Assembly: GCA_030603695.1 (NCBI GenBank)
Contig: JAUVXF010000003.1
Coordinates: 62,001 to 126,000, forward strand
Direction: 5' to 3'
Source of the DNA: Natronohydrobacter sp.
GTDB taxonomy: Bacteria; Pseudomonadota; Alphaproteobacteria; Rhodobacterales; Rhodobacteraceae
Length of the DNA stretch: 64,000 bases
In this document: positions 48,855 through 57,098 of the stretch, one piece after another
Layout of the letters: the number at the start of each line of letters is the position of its first letter
Numbering within the stretch: position 1 is the first letter of the stretch
Notes under the pieces: model-generated
Told to the model about the DNA's origin: nothing
Databases searched by the model: none
The model's input: only the letters and a program-made list of their open reading frames with translations
Translations under genes and position numbers: made by a program

Positions 48855-50318
48855 CTACCCCAGCCCCCTCAGCGTGCGGGCGATTTTGGCAATCCCTTCG
48901 GGAATGCGCTCTGCCGGGATGGAACTATAGGCGATGCGGTAAAAGCAATCAGGCGCATCAGGCTGCCCGAAAAAGGGCAGGCCCGTTTCGATCAAGACAC
49001 TCTCGGCCTTCAGCGCTTCTGCAAGGGTGCTGGCAAGGATACCATCGGGGCTGCGCATCCAGAAACTGGAACCCCCGTCTTCCTGCGCGCCTGCGATGAT
49101 CAAACCTTCTGCCCTGATGGCGGCAAGCATCACCTCGCGCCGCGCCGCGAAACTGCGGGTCAGGCGCTGCAACATGGCATCATAATGGCCAAGTGACAAA
49201 AACCGCGCCGCAGCACGCTGCAACAGCCCCGGCGGATGGCGCAAAACCGTGGCCCGCAAGGCGCGTGCCTCTGCGATAAAGCGCTCTGGCCCCACCATAA
49301 AGCCCAGCCGCAACCCCGGAAACAGCGATTTCGAGAAGCTGCCAATATGGATCACCCGGCCAGAGGGATCGAGCGATTTCAACGCGGGCAGAGGCGCGCG
49401 GCCTTGGGCGATTTCAAATTCGTAATCATCCTCGACAATCAGGAAATCATCCGCCTCTGCTGCCGCAATCAGGGCCTGCCTGTCGGCGATGGGCATGGTG
49501 GCGCCAGTTGGGCAATGGTGGCTTGGCGTGCAAAACAGCACATCCAGCCCTTGTGGCAGATCGGCAGGGCGCAGCCCGCTTGGCCCGACAGGAATGGGCA
49601 GCAAATGGCAGCGCGTTTGCGTCAAAATCGCGCGCAGGCCGGGATAGCCCGGTTCCTCTATTCCCGCGCAGCGCCGCTGGTTCAGCAACAGTTGCGCCGC
49701 CAGCCAAAGCGCGTTTTGCGCGCCAAGCGTCACAAGTATTTCCTCTGGTCGCGCCAGAATCCCCCTGCGTGGCAGCGAATGACGCGCGATATATTCCAGC
49801 AAAACAGGATCATCCTGCTCAAACTGGTCATCTGACATGCGCGCAAAATCCTTCATGCCAAGCGATTCCATCATGCAGAGCCGCCAATTGGCATGATCAA
49901 ACAATGTGGGATCGGTTTGCCCATAGATGAAGGGAAAACGGTAATCGCGCCAGTTCCGCGGTTTGCCACGATTCAGATCGCCCGATGGGGGCCTGTGGCC
50001 CAGCATCCGCGCCCAATCCACGCTGGAACTGTCTGGCGCGCGGCTTACCGTTGCAGGGCGCGGCACGCTGGCCGAAATGAAATAGCCAGACCGGCCCTTG
50101 GCCGTCAGGAAATCATCGGCCACCAATTCGGCATAGGCCAGTGTTACGGTAATGCGGCTTACTCCCAGATGCGCCGCAAGCTTGCGGCTGGAGGGCATAC
50201 GCTCTGCCGGGCGCAGCCGGCCCGATATGATGCCCTGTGCCACCATCTGCCGGATACGATGTTGCAAAGAGCCGCCGGCGCGCGGGTCTAGCAGAAAGGA
50301 TTCAACCGCAATCGACAT
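48855..50318 (-). CDS. tauR: TauR, MocR-type GntR/aminotransferase-fold regulator
   Basis: A 487-residue regulator with an N-terminal GntR winged helix (RPAERMPSSRKLAAHLGVSR, residues ~40-60) and a C-terminal fold-type-I aminotransferase domain with FSKSLFPGLRLGFMVG (PLP lysine). That MocR layout and its place between xsc and tpa fit TauR, the PLP-dependent activator of taurine genes. The start MSIAVESFLLDPRAGGSL at 50318 fits the family better than the in-frame TTG at 50351. It is divergent from tpa over a 136-base region with CTGG boxes. Confidence 0.85.
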   Translation of the reverse strand: MSIAVESFLLDPRAGGSLQHRIRQMVAQGIISGRLRPAERMPSSRKLAAHLGVSRITVTLAYAELVADDFLTAKGRSGYFISASVPRPATVSRAPDSSSVDWARMLGHRPPSGDLNRGKPRNWRDYRFPFIYGQTDPTLFDHANWRLCMMESLGMKDFARMSDDQFEQDDPVLLEYIARHSLPRRGILARPEEILVTLGAQNALWLAAQLLLNQRRCAGIEEPGYPGLRAILTQTRCHLLPIPVGPSGLRPADLPQGLDVLFCTPSHHCPTGATMPIADRQALIAAAEADDFLIVEDDYEFEIAQGRAPLPALKSLDPSGRVIHIGSFSKSLFPGLRLGFMVGPERFIAEARALRATVLRHPPGLLQRAAARFLSLGHYDAMLQRLTRSFAARREVMLAAIRAEGLIIAGAQEDGGSSFWMRSPDGILASTLAEALKAESVLIETGLPFFGQPDAPDCFYRIAYSSIPAERIPEGIAKIARTLRGLG

Positions 50319-50364
50319 GCCAGCGCGCGCCCCAGAAACTGATTTGTTCAATCATAGTCCAAAT

Positions 50365-50396
50365 CTGGCCTTAAAGAAAAGAATTTCTGGATATAA
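50365..50396 (+). promoter_or_regulatory. Candidate TauR boxes upstream of tpa
   Basis: CTGGCCTTAA (50365-50374) and CTGGATATAA (50387-50396) are direct repeats 22 bases apart, about two helical turns, as expected for a MocR dimer. The nearer one ends 58 bases before the tpa ATG. They agree with the CTGG-N2-TAA pattern before xsc. Position fits activation of tpa and possibly autoregulation of tauR. Confidence 0.7.
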
Positions 50397-50454
50397 CCTT
50401 GGGACGAAATAAGGCGCATACCATGGGCAATCTCACATAGTCACGGAGCCTGCC

Positions 50455-51837
50455 ATGAATGATCTTTCTTTTCGTAATGACCTGAGCGCCGTGGTCGCGG
50501 CTGACAAGGCCCATGTCTGGCATCATCTGACCCAACACAAGGCGTTTGAAACCACCGATCCCCGCGTGATTGTCGAAGGCAAGGGCCTGCGCGTCTGGGA
50601 TGCAACGGGACGCGAATTCATCGATGCCGTATCTGGCGGGGTCTGGACCGTGAATGTCGGCTATGGGCGCGAGCGGATTGCAAATGCGGTGCGTGACCAG
50701 TTGGTGAAGCTGAATTTCTTCGCTGGCGCAATGGGCACTGTGCCGGGCGCGGTTTTCGCGCAAATGCTGATCGGGAAAATGCCCGGTATGTCGCGGGTGT
50801 ATTATTCCAATTCCGGGTCAGAGGCGAATGAGAAAGCCTATAAGATGGTGCGCCAGATCGCGCAGCGCCAATATGGCGGCAAGAAATGGAAAATCCTGTA
50901 TCGCGAGCGCGATTATCACGGCACAACCATCGCCACGCTTGCCTCTGGTGGCCAGCCGGAACGCGCGGCGCAATATGGGCCATTCCCGGATGGCTTTATT
51001 CAGGTTCCCCATTGTCTGGAATATCGCGCGCAATGGGGTGATGCGGATTATGGCCGCCGCGCCGCCGATGCGATTGAAGAGGTGATCTTGCGCGAAGGCC
51101 CCGATACAATCGGCGCGATTGTGCTGGAGCCGATTACCGCCGGTGGCGGCGTGATCGTGCCGCCAGAGGGCTATTGGCCGCGCGTGCAAGAGATTTGCCG
51201 CCAATATAACATCTTGCTGCATATTGACGAAGTGGTGTGCGGGCTTGGGCGCACTGGCACATGGTTTGGCTACCAGCATTTTGGCGTTCAGCCCGATATC
51301 GTGACCATGGCAAAGGGCGTGGCCTCTGGCTATGCCGCGATTTCCTGCACTGTCACAACCGAGGCCGTGTTCGAGATGTTCAAGGACGATGCGGGAGACG
51401 CGCTTGGCTATTTCCGCGATATCTCTACCTTCGGGGGCTGCACGGCCGGGCCAGCTGCGGCGATAGAGAATATGCGCATTATCGAAGAAGAAGGGCTGTT
51501 GGAAAACACCCGCGCCATGGGGGAACGGCTGGGGGCCAATCTGGCAGCGCTGAAAGAGAAACACGCCATGATTGGTGATGTGCGCGGCAAGGGGCTGTTC
51601 TGGGGGGTGGAACTGGTGCAGGATCGCGCCAGCCGCGACCCCGTGCCAGAGGCAACGGCGCGCGCGGTCGTGGCCGCCACTTTGGCGCGCGGTGTCATGA
51701 TCGGGGTTACAAACCGCTCGCTTCCGGGGTTCAACAACACATTGTGCCTAAGCCCCGCGCTGGTTGCTACGCCAGAGGATATTGACGCAATCACAGCCGC
51801 GATTGATGGCGCGCTGGGAGAGGTTTCGCAGGCGTAA
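50455..51837 (+). CDS. tpa: Taurine--pyruvate aminotransferase
   Basis: A 460-residue class III PLP aminotransferase that transfers the amino group of taurine to pyruvate, giving sulfoacetaldehyde and L-alanine. GSEANEKAYKMVR, FGVQPDIVTMAKGVASGYA (PLP Lys) and the N-terminal Tpa-like KAHVWHHLTQHKAFETTDP support Tpa. GGAG precedes the ATG. It lies divergent from tauR and shares the same pathway intermediate with xsc. A different omega-amino acid as substrate cannot be excluded from sequence alone. Confidence 0.9.
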   Translation: MNDLSFRNDLSAVVAADKAHVWHHLTQHKAFETTDPRVIVEGKGLRVWDATGREFIDAVSGGVWTVNVGYGRERIANAVRDQLVKLNFFAGAMGTVPGAVFAQMLIGKMPGMSRVYYSNSGSEANEKAYKMVRQIAQRQYGGKKWKILYRERDYHGTTIATLASGGQPERAAQYGPFPDGFIQVPHCLEYRAQWGDADYGRRAADAIEEVILREGPDTIGAIVLEPITAGGGVIVPPEGYWPRVQEICRQYNILLHIDEVVCGLGRTGTWFGYQHFGVQPDIVTMAKGVASGYAAISCTVTTEAVFEMFKDDAGDALGYFRDISTFGGCTAGPAAAIENMRIIEEEGLLENTRAMGERLGANLAALKEKHAMIGDVRGKGLFWGVELVQDRASRDPVPEATARAVVAATLARGVMIGVTNRSLPGFNNTLCLSPALVATPEDIDAITAAIDGALGEVSQA

Positions 51838-51845
51838 GCCGAAAA

Positions 51846-51875
51846 CACCGGGGGCAGGGCGCTTTGCCCCCGGTG
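51846..51875. terminator. Hairpin between convergent tpa and GMC genes
   Basis: Eleven-base perfect arms CACCGGGGGCA/TGCCCCCGGTG over an eight-base loop in the 44-base gap between stop codons. A T tract is missing on either side. Confidence 0.65.
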
Positions 51876-51881
51876 CACGGT

Positions 51882-53516
51882 TCAGGCCGAAACCGTTAAG
51901 GCGCGCGCGATATCTTCGGCAATCATATCGCTGGCTTTCTCGCCAATCATGATGGCAGGCGCATTGGTGTTGCCCGACACGATTTCGGGCATGATGGCGC
52001 AATCGGCCACGCTTAGCCCCGATATGCCGCGAACACACAGCCGCGCATCAACCACGGCCAGCTTATCACCCTCTGGCCCCATTTTACAGGTTCCGGTGGG
52101 GTGGTAGATGGTTGTCGCACTGTTGCGCACCCATTCCAGAAGGGCTGCATCATCGCTATCGGCCACATGCGCGCCGGGGGCGTATTCGTCGCGTATCTCA
52201 CCAAGCAGCGGTTCATGCGCCGCAATCTTGCGGGCAATGCGCACCCCTTCGACCATGGTTTTGCAATCTGTGGGCGTGGCCAGATAATTGGGATGGATCA
52301 GCGGCGCGCGCGCGGGATCATGGCTTGCAATCTCCAGATGCCCCCGGCTTTCAGGGCGCAACTGGCAGACAGAGGCCGTAAACGCAGAAAACGGATGCAC
52401 GCCCTCGCTGGGGCTATTGGCTGACCATGGCTGGATATGAAATTGGATATCCGGCGTGGCCAGATCGGGCGAGGTGCGCAAAAACCCTGTGGCCAGAGAG
52501 GCCGCCATCGTCATCGGGCCACTACGGCTTGTGGCATATTTCAGCGCAATCTTCAGCTTTTCCAGCGGATTGCGCACCTCGTCATTCAGGGTTGGTTTTT
52601 TTGTGCGAAATACAAGCCGGGCTTGCAGATGGTCTTGCAGGTTTCGCCCGACACCGGGCAGATCGATTATTGGTGCAATACCTGCTTTGCGCAACTGATC
52701 CGCCGGGCCAATGCCAGACAGCATCAGGATATGCGGAGAGCCGATTGCGCCCGCCGCCAACACCACCCGCGCCCGCGCGCGCACATGCCGCACCGCGCCA
52801 TCTGGCCCCTTCCACGCCACCCCTACCGCGCGCTTTCCGTCCAGCAAGATTTTTTGCGTATGGGCGCGCGTGATGATGCGCAGATTGGGCCTGTTGCGCA
52901 CAGGGTTCAGATAGGCCACCGCCGCGCTGCACCGCCGCCCGTTGCGGGTTGTCAGCTGAAAATAGCCAACGCCTTCCTGTGTTGCGCCATTGTAATCCGC
53001 GTTGAAAGGGTAGCCCGCCGCTTGTGCCGCCGCCACCCACGCATCACATATGGGCCGCGACAGCCGCGCATCGCTTACAGAAAGCGGCCCCTCGGTTCCG
53101 TGAAACTCATCTGCGCCGCGCTCCTGATTCTCGGCGCGGCGAAAATAGGGCAGCACTGCATCCCAGCCCCAGCCGGGATTTCCCATTTGCTGCCAGCGAT
53201 CATAATCCTCGTGCTGCCCGCGCACATATAAAAGCCCGTTGAGCGATGATGACCCGCCCAGAACCTTGCCGCGGGGCCAAGGAAGGCGGCGGCCATTCAA
53301 TCCGGGGTCTGCTTCGGTCATGTAGCACCAATCCAGCGATGGATCGCCCATTGTCCGAAAGTATCCAACCGGGATGTGTATCCAGGGGTTCAGGTCACGC
53401 CCCCCGGCCTCTAGCAAGATGACGTTCAAATTCGGGTTTGCGCTCAGTCGGTTGGCGATAGCGCATCCCGCCGATCCTGCCCCCACAATGACAATATCCG
53501 CCTCATCGTCGAACAT
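51882..53516 (-). CDS. GMC-family flavoprotein dehydrogenase, probable isethionate dehydrogenase
   Basis: A 544-residue FAD enzyme of the glucose-methanol-choline family. VIVGAGSAGCAIANRLS binds FAD; LPWPRGKVLGGSSSLNGLLY is GMC signature 1; the active-site His is in YHPTGTCKMG and Asn in VSGNTNAPAIM. In known organisms IseJ, the isethionate dehydrogenase (isethionate to sulfoacetaldehyde), belongs to this family and pairs with a TRAP transporter and an IclR regulator, which is the arrangement here next to xsc. Choline dehydrogenase is less likely because no betaine gene is near. The ATG at 53516 follows GGGAGGGG. The isethionate substrate is an inference. Confidence 0.8.
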   Translation of the reverse strand: MFDDEADIVIVGAGSAGCAIANRLSANPNLNVILLEAGGRDLNPWIHIPVGYFRTMGDPSLDWCYMTEADPGLNGRRLPWPRGKVLGGSSSLNGLLYVRGQHEDYDRWQQMGNPGWGWDAVLPYFRRAENQERGADEFHGTEGPLSVSDARLSRPICDAWVAAAQAAGYPFNADYNGATQEGVGYFQLTTRNGRRCSAAVAYLNPVRNRPNLRIITRAHTQKILLDGKRAVGVAWKGPDGAVRHVRARARVVLAAGAIGSPHILMLSGIGPADQLRKAGIAPIIDLPGVGRNLQDHLQARLVFRTKKPTLNDEVRNPLEKLKIALKYATSRSGPMTMAASLATGFLRTSPDLATPDIQFHIQPWSANSPSEGVHPFSAFTASVCQLRPESRGHLEIASHDPARAPLIHPNYLATPTDCKTMVEGVRIARKIAAHEPLLGEIRDEYAPGAHVADSDDAALLEWVRNSATTIYHPTGTCKMGPEGDKLAVVDARLCVRGISGLSVADCAIMPEIVSGNTNAPAIMIGEKASDMIAEDIARALTVSA

Positions 53517-53573
53517 CCGCCCCTCCCGCTGATGATATTGGTTTAAAACTTCTTGACTTAAAAGAATATGGAT

Positions 53574-53587
53574 GGTTTTTTGAAACC
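53574..53587. promoter_or_regulatory. Inverted repeat in the GMC/TRAP divergent region
   Basis: GGTTT-TTTG-AAACC, five-base perfect arms, in the 132-base gap between the GMC dehydrogenase and the TRAP operon. It is a candidate operator for the IclR protein at 57099, by position only. One CTTGACTTAA (53552-53561) nearby resembles a TauR box with one mismatch but has no partner at a helical spacing. Confidence 0.35.
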
Positions 53588-53648
53588 ACAAGTCTCAATA
53601 ATTGCACTTACTGAAAATCGTCGCTTAGTCTAACTTTGGGAGGAGACC

Positions 53649-54878
53649 ATGACTAAACGTGACCTTTCCGGCATCTCGCGCCGGGATTTCCTGCGTATCA
53701 CTCAGCGCTTCGGGATGAGTTCGACCATGCTTGCGCTTGGCGGGATGACGGGCGTGATCACGCTGCCCAGCTTGGCGAAGGCGGTGGAATCCAAATATGA
53801 AAAGCGCTTCAGCAAAGAAGCGCGCCATACGCTGCGCTATGGTGCGGCAGGCTTTAACGCGCGCAACCTGCTGGTAGAGCGCAATGGCATTCTGGAATTC
53901 GTGCGCGATCTGGAAGAACGGACGGATGGCGAAATCCGGGTGGAATTCATTGGTGATAACCAGATCTGCGGGCAGTTGGATTGCGTTTCAAAAACGCAGG
54001 AGGGGATTGTCGATATCTACTCGGCATCAACCCAGAATTCCGCTGGCGGCGCGCCTTATATGAATGTGCTGGATTATGCCTATATGTTCCCCAGCCGGGC
54101 CGCACAGTATTATTTCTTCTATCATCCCGAAAGCAACCGCGTCTTCCGCGAGCCGCTGGAGCGGATGCATGGCATCAAGTTCCTGTTCACACATTGCGAA
54201 TTGCGCGGCATCATGCTGGGCAATAGCTGGCGCGACCGCCCGCTTGTCACCAGCGTGACCGATATTGCAGGCACATCCAACCGCGTAACAGGCACGCAAT
54301 TGGGCCGGATCGCGATGGAATTGATGAACCTCAATCCGCGCCCGATCGCTTGGGAAGAAACGCTGGATGGCTTGCGTCAGGGCCTGATTGATGGTGCAGA
54401 GACTTGGGCCTCTGCGGTGGCTTATGCCAATATGGCGCCAGTTGTATCGCAATGTATCGATCTGCGCTTCTTCTGCGGGACAGAGCACACCGCCATGTCT
54501 GCCGAGAGCTTTGATAAGCTGGAAGGTAATCTGCAAGATGCGGTGATGGAATCTTCCTATCTGGCGCAGATTGCAGCGCAATATGCCAATGAGGCCGCGC
54601 TGATCAACACGGTCGGTTTCTCTGACCCGCAAAAGCCCGGCACAATCTTTGCCGAAAACGGGGTGCGCAATGCCTTCCTGACAGCAGAGGCGCGGCGCGA
54701 GGCGGAAGAAATGTGTTCGCCCGAATTCCAGCCCGGCCCATGGGAACAGTGGCGCGAGCGGATCAATGGTTGGTCTGGTGGTCTGGATACCTACCAGCTG
54801 ATCCATGATGTCGCCCGCGAAATTCCTGCCGATATGCTGGTGGAGAATGTCGAGCCACGCCGCTGGTGGCGCGCCTGA
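53649..54878 (+). CDS. TRAP transporter substrate-binding protein (DctP-type), Tat signal
   Basis: A 409-residue periplasmic binding protein, longer than the usual ~330. GISRRDFLRITQR followed by a hydrophobic stretch is a twin-arginine signal. The DctP core carries SNRVTGTQLGRIAMELM (conserved ligand-anion Arg) and AWEETLDGLRQGLIDGAET. It heads an operon with small and large TRAP permease genes and an IclR regulator, next to a GMC dehydrogenase and xsc; the combination fits isethionate uptake (IseK-type), though taurine or another organic anion is possible. GGGAGGAG precedes the ATG. Confidence 0.85.
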   Translation: MTKRDLSGISRRDFLRITQRFGMSSTMLALGGMTGVITLPSLAKAVESKYEKRFSKEARHTLRYGAAGFNARNLLVERNGILEFVRDLEERTDGEIRVEFIGDNQICGQLDCVSKTQEGIVDIYSASTQNSAGGAPYMNVLDYAYMFPSRAAQYYFFYHPESNRVFREPLERMHGIKFLFTHCELRGIMLGNSWRDRPLVTSVTDIAGTSNRVTGTQLGRIAMELMNLNPRPIAWEETLDGLRQGLIDGAETWASAVAYANMAPVVSQCIDLRFFCGTEHTAMSAESFDKLEGNLQDAVMESSYLAQIAAQYANEAALINTVGFSDPQKPGTIFAENGVRNAFLTAEARREAEEMCSPEFQPGPWEQWRERINGWSGGLDTYQLIHDVAREIPADMLVENVEPRRWWRA

Positions 54879-54890
54879 TTTCCTGACGAA

Positions 54891-54922
54891 CCCTTGCCCG
54901 GCCAGATGGGGCCGGGCAGGGG
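54891..54922 (+). other. Stem-loop between TRAP binding-protein and permease genes
   Basis: A 13-base-pair stem (CCCTTGCCCGGCC with GGCCGGGCAGGGG, one G-T pair) over a six-base loop, 12 bases after the binding-protein stop. Without a T tract, it probably stabilises the upstream mRNA or partially ends transcription, so that the binding protein outnumbers the permease. Confidence 0.6.
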
Positions 54923-55026
54923 CTACGTTCTGGCACTCTCTTATTCCCGCGCAGGGTCTGTTTGCCCAAATCGCTGGCAAGCGGCCTGCAAGCCTGTATT
55001 TGCAACCAGTCAGAGGCACAGCCAGC

Positions 55027-55695
55027 ATGCAAGAGGTTCTCTCCGGGATCGTGGCGATCTGGGATGCGCTGCAAGGGGGGCAACCCTTTGCGATATCGCG
55101 CGCCATCCGCAACCCTGCGTTTTATTGGGTTGTCAGTGGCGCGATTTTGCCGCTTTCGATTGTCATCATGATCGTATTTCGCAAGGTCAGACTGCTGGAT
55201 CGGTATCTGGAACCGACGGCCATGTTCATGATCTATATGACGATCGCCATGATCATTTTTGTAGAGGTGATCCGCCGCTTCTTTTTCAATGTTCAGGTTG
55301 CATGGTCAACAACCTTGCCGCCCTATCTGTTTTTGCTGCTCACATGGATTGGCTGTGCGTATAATGTGAAACTGCGCGCGCATCTGTCCTTTGGCGAAGT
55401 GCGGGCAATGATGCGGCCAACCATGCGCCTGTCCATGTCATTTCTGGATGCGTTTTTGTGGTATGTGATGGCGGTTATCGTGGTTGTTGCCACACTGCGC
55501 CTGACAGCAAATTCGGCTGCGAATTTCCAGATGCTGCTGGGAACAGATAATGTGATGCGCTGGTGGTTTTATATCTGCGTGCCAATCTCCTGGCTGATCC
55601 TTTATGCCCGTGTGCTGGAAAATCTGACGCAAGACGTCCACAAATATCGTGCCGGTCAGGAATTTGGCCTGACCAATGAACTTGCCCGTGAATAG
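55027..55695 (+). CDS. TRAP transporter small permease (DctQ-type)
   Basis: A 222-residue inner-membrane protein with about four helices. VEVIRRFFFNVQVAWSTTLP and the conserved LTWIGCAYNVKLRAHLSFGEV motif (AxxxRxxxHL in DctQ) fit the small TRAP subunit; an N-terminal amphipathic stretch precedes the first helix. The ATG at 55027 follows GAGG. It is 12 bases before the large permease gene and works with it and the binding protein. Confidence 0.85.
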   Translation: MQEVLSGIVAIWDALQGGQPFAISRAIRNPAFYWVVSGAILPLSIVIMIVFRKVRLLDRYLEPTAMFMIYMTIAMIIFVEVIRRFFFNVQVAWSTTLPPYLFLLLTWIGCAYNVKLRAHLSFGEVRAMMRPTMRLSMSFLDAFLWYVMAVIVVVATLRLTANSAANFQMLLGTDNVMRWWFYICVPISWLILYARVLENLTQDVHKYRAGQEFGLTNELARE

Positions 55696-55707
55696 GACAA
55701 ATCCGCT

Positions 55708-57066
55708 ATGACTGATGGCACCCTGACGCTGATCTATTCCTTGCTTGCCACTGGCCTATTCATGCTGGGTGTGCCGATCTTCTTGGTGATCGGGCTTTGG
55801 GTTGTGGGTATGAGCTTTGTTGTGAACCTGACGCTTGACAATATCGGCTATGCGTTTTCGGCCGTATTCACCACATCATTTGCGCTGCTGGCGATGCCGC
55901 TTTTCATCCTGACGGGCGATTTGATCAACCGCTCTGGTATAGCGCAGCGCTTGTCGGCCTTTGCCTATGCGTGCCTTGGCTGGCTGCGGGGCGGGCTGGG
56001 CATGGCCAGTATTGGCGCTTGCGGGTTGTTTGCTGCGATTTCCGGTTCCAATTCTGCCACCACGGCGACAATCGGGGCCATGATGCACCCGCGCATGGTG
56101 AAGAACGGGTTTGACGAACGGTTTGCCGCCGCCACTGCTGCGGCAGGGGGCACGGTGGGCATTATCATTCCACCGTCGATCATTTTCATTGTCTATGGTT
56201 TCTTGATGAACCTGTCCATTTCAGAGCTGTTTCTGGCCGGGATCATTCCGGGCCTGCTGATGGTGCTGGGAATGCAGATTACCTGCTGGATTATCTGCCG
56301 CCGCAATGGCTGGGGCCATCTGATCCGGTTTGAGATCAACCGGATGATCCGAACCGCCTTTGGTGCATGGCTGGGCTTCTTTGCCATTGGTCTGGTGCTC
56401 TGGGGCATTTATACAGGCAAATTCTCTCCTACAGAAGCGGCCGGTGTGACTGTGGGGTTCTGTATCATCGTGGCGCTCATCTCACGCCCGCTATATTTGC
56501 TGATCAATCGGGGCAGGGGGGAAAGCGAGGATCTGACACGCACCCCCGGCTGGATAGAAATGGTGCTGGTGGAAGGGTTCCGCCTGCGCGATTTGCCCGG
56601 TGTTGTGCTGAATTCGGCACGCATTGCCGGGATGTTGGCGCCATTGATCGGGATTTCGGTGGTCATGCAGCAGATTCTATCGCTGTTGGGCGCAAAAGAT
56701 GCAATCGAAGCCTTTATGACAGGAATCGGTGGTTATTACGCTGTGCTGCTGATGGCCATGGCCTTTGTCTTTGTGGCCGGGATGGTGCTGGAAAGCCTGC
56801 CCAACACGATCATCATGGCCCCAATTCTGGCCCCGATCGCTGCCAGTGTGGGGGTTGATCCCGTGCATTTCGCTGTGATTTTCCTGATTGGCGGGTCTAT
56901 CGGCTTTATCACGCCGCCTTATGGGTTGAACCTTTATGTTGCAAGTGGTGTTACAGGGGTGCCCTATATGCGATTGCTGTCGTATATAGTGCCATACTTA
57001 ATCGCCCTGATCGCGGTGTGGATGTTGGTGGCCTTTGTTCCCTGGCTGTCGCTTGTCCTGACCTGA
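55708..57066 (+). CDS. TRAP transporter large permease (DctM-type)
   Basis: A 452-residue protein with about 11-12 helices, the ion-coupled channel of the TRAP system. FAAISGSNSATTATIGAMMH and AAGGTVGIIIPPSIIFIVYG are DctM signatures, as is GGSIGFITPPYGLNLYVASG near the end. A roughly 60-residue hydrophilic loop follows ISRPLYLLINRGRGESEDL. It forms a transporter with the preceding two genes. Confidence 0.92.
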   Translation: MTDGTLTLIYSLLATGLFMLGVPIFLVIGLWVVGMSFVVNLTLDNIGYAFSAVFTTSFALLAMPLFILTGDLINRSGIAQRLSAFAYACLGWLRGGLGMASIGACGLFAAISGSNSATTATIGAMMHPRMVKNGFDERFAAATAAAGGTVGIIIPPSIIFIVYGFLMNLSISELFLAGIIPGLLMVLGMQITCWIICRRNGWGHLIRFEINRMIRTAFGAWLGFFAIGLVLWGIYTGKFSPTEAAGVTVGFCIIVALISRPLYLLINRGRGESEDLTRTPGWIEMVLVEGFRLRDLPGVVLNSARIAGMLAPLIGISVVMQQILSLLGAKDAIEAFMTGIGGYYAVLLMAMAFVFVAGMVLESLPNTIIMAPILAPIAASVGVDPVHFAVIFLIGGSIGFITPPYGLNLYVASGVTGVPYMRLLSYIVPYLIALIAVWMLVAFVPWLSLVLT

Positions 57067-57098
57067 TCGCGCTTGGGGCCCAAGCCAGAGCGCAGAGA

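Noticed and set aside
51882-53516. Calling the GMC enzyme choline dehydrogenase (betA)
   Set aside because: No betaine aldehyde dehydrogenase, BetI or choline transporter is near, while xsc, a TRAP system and an IclR gene are.
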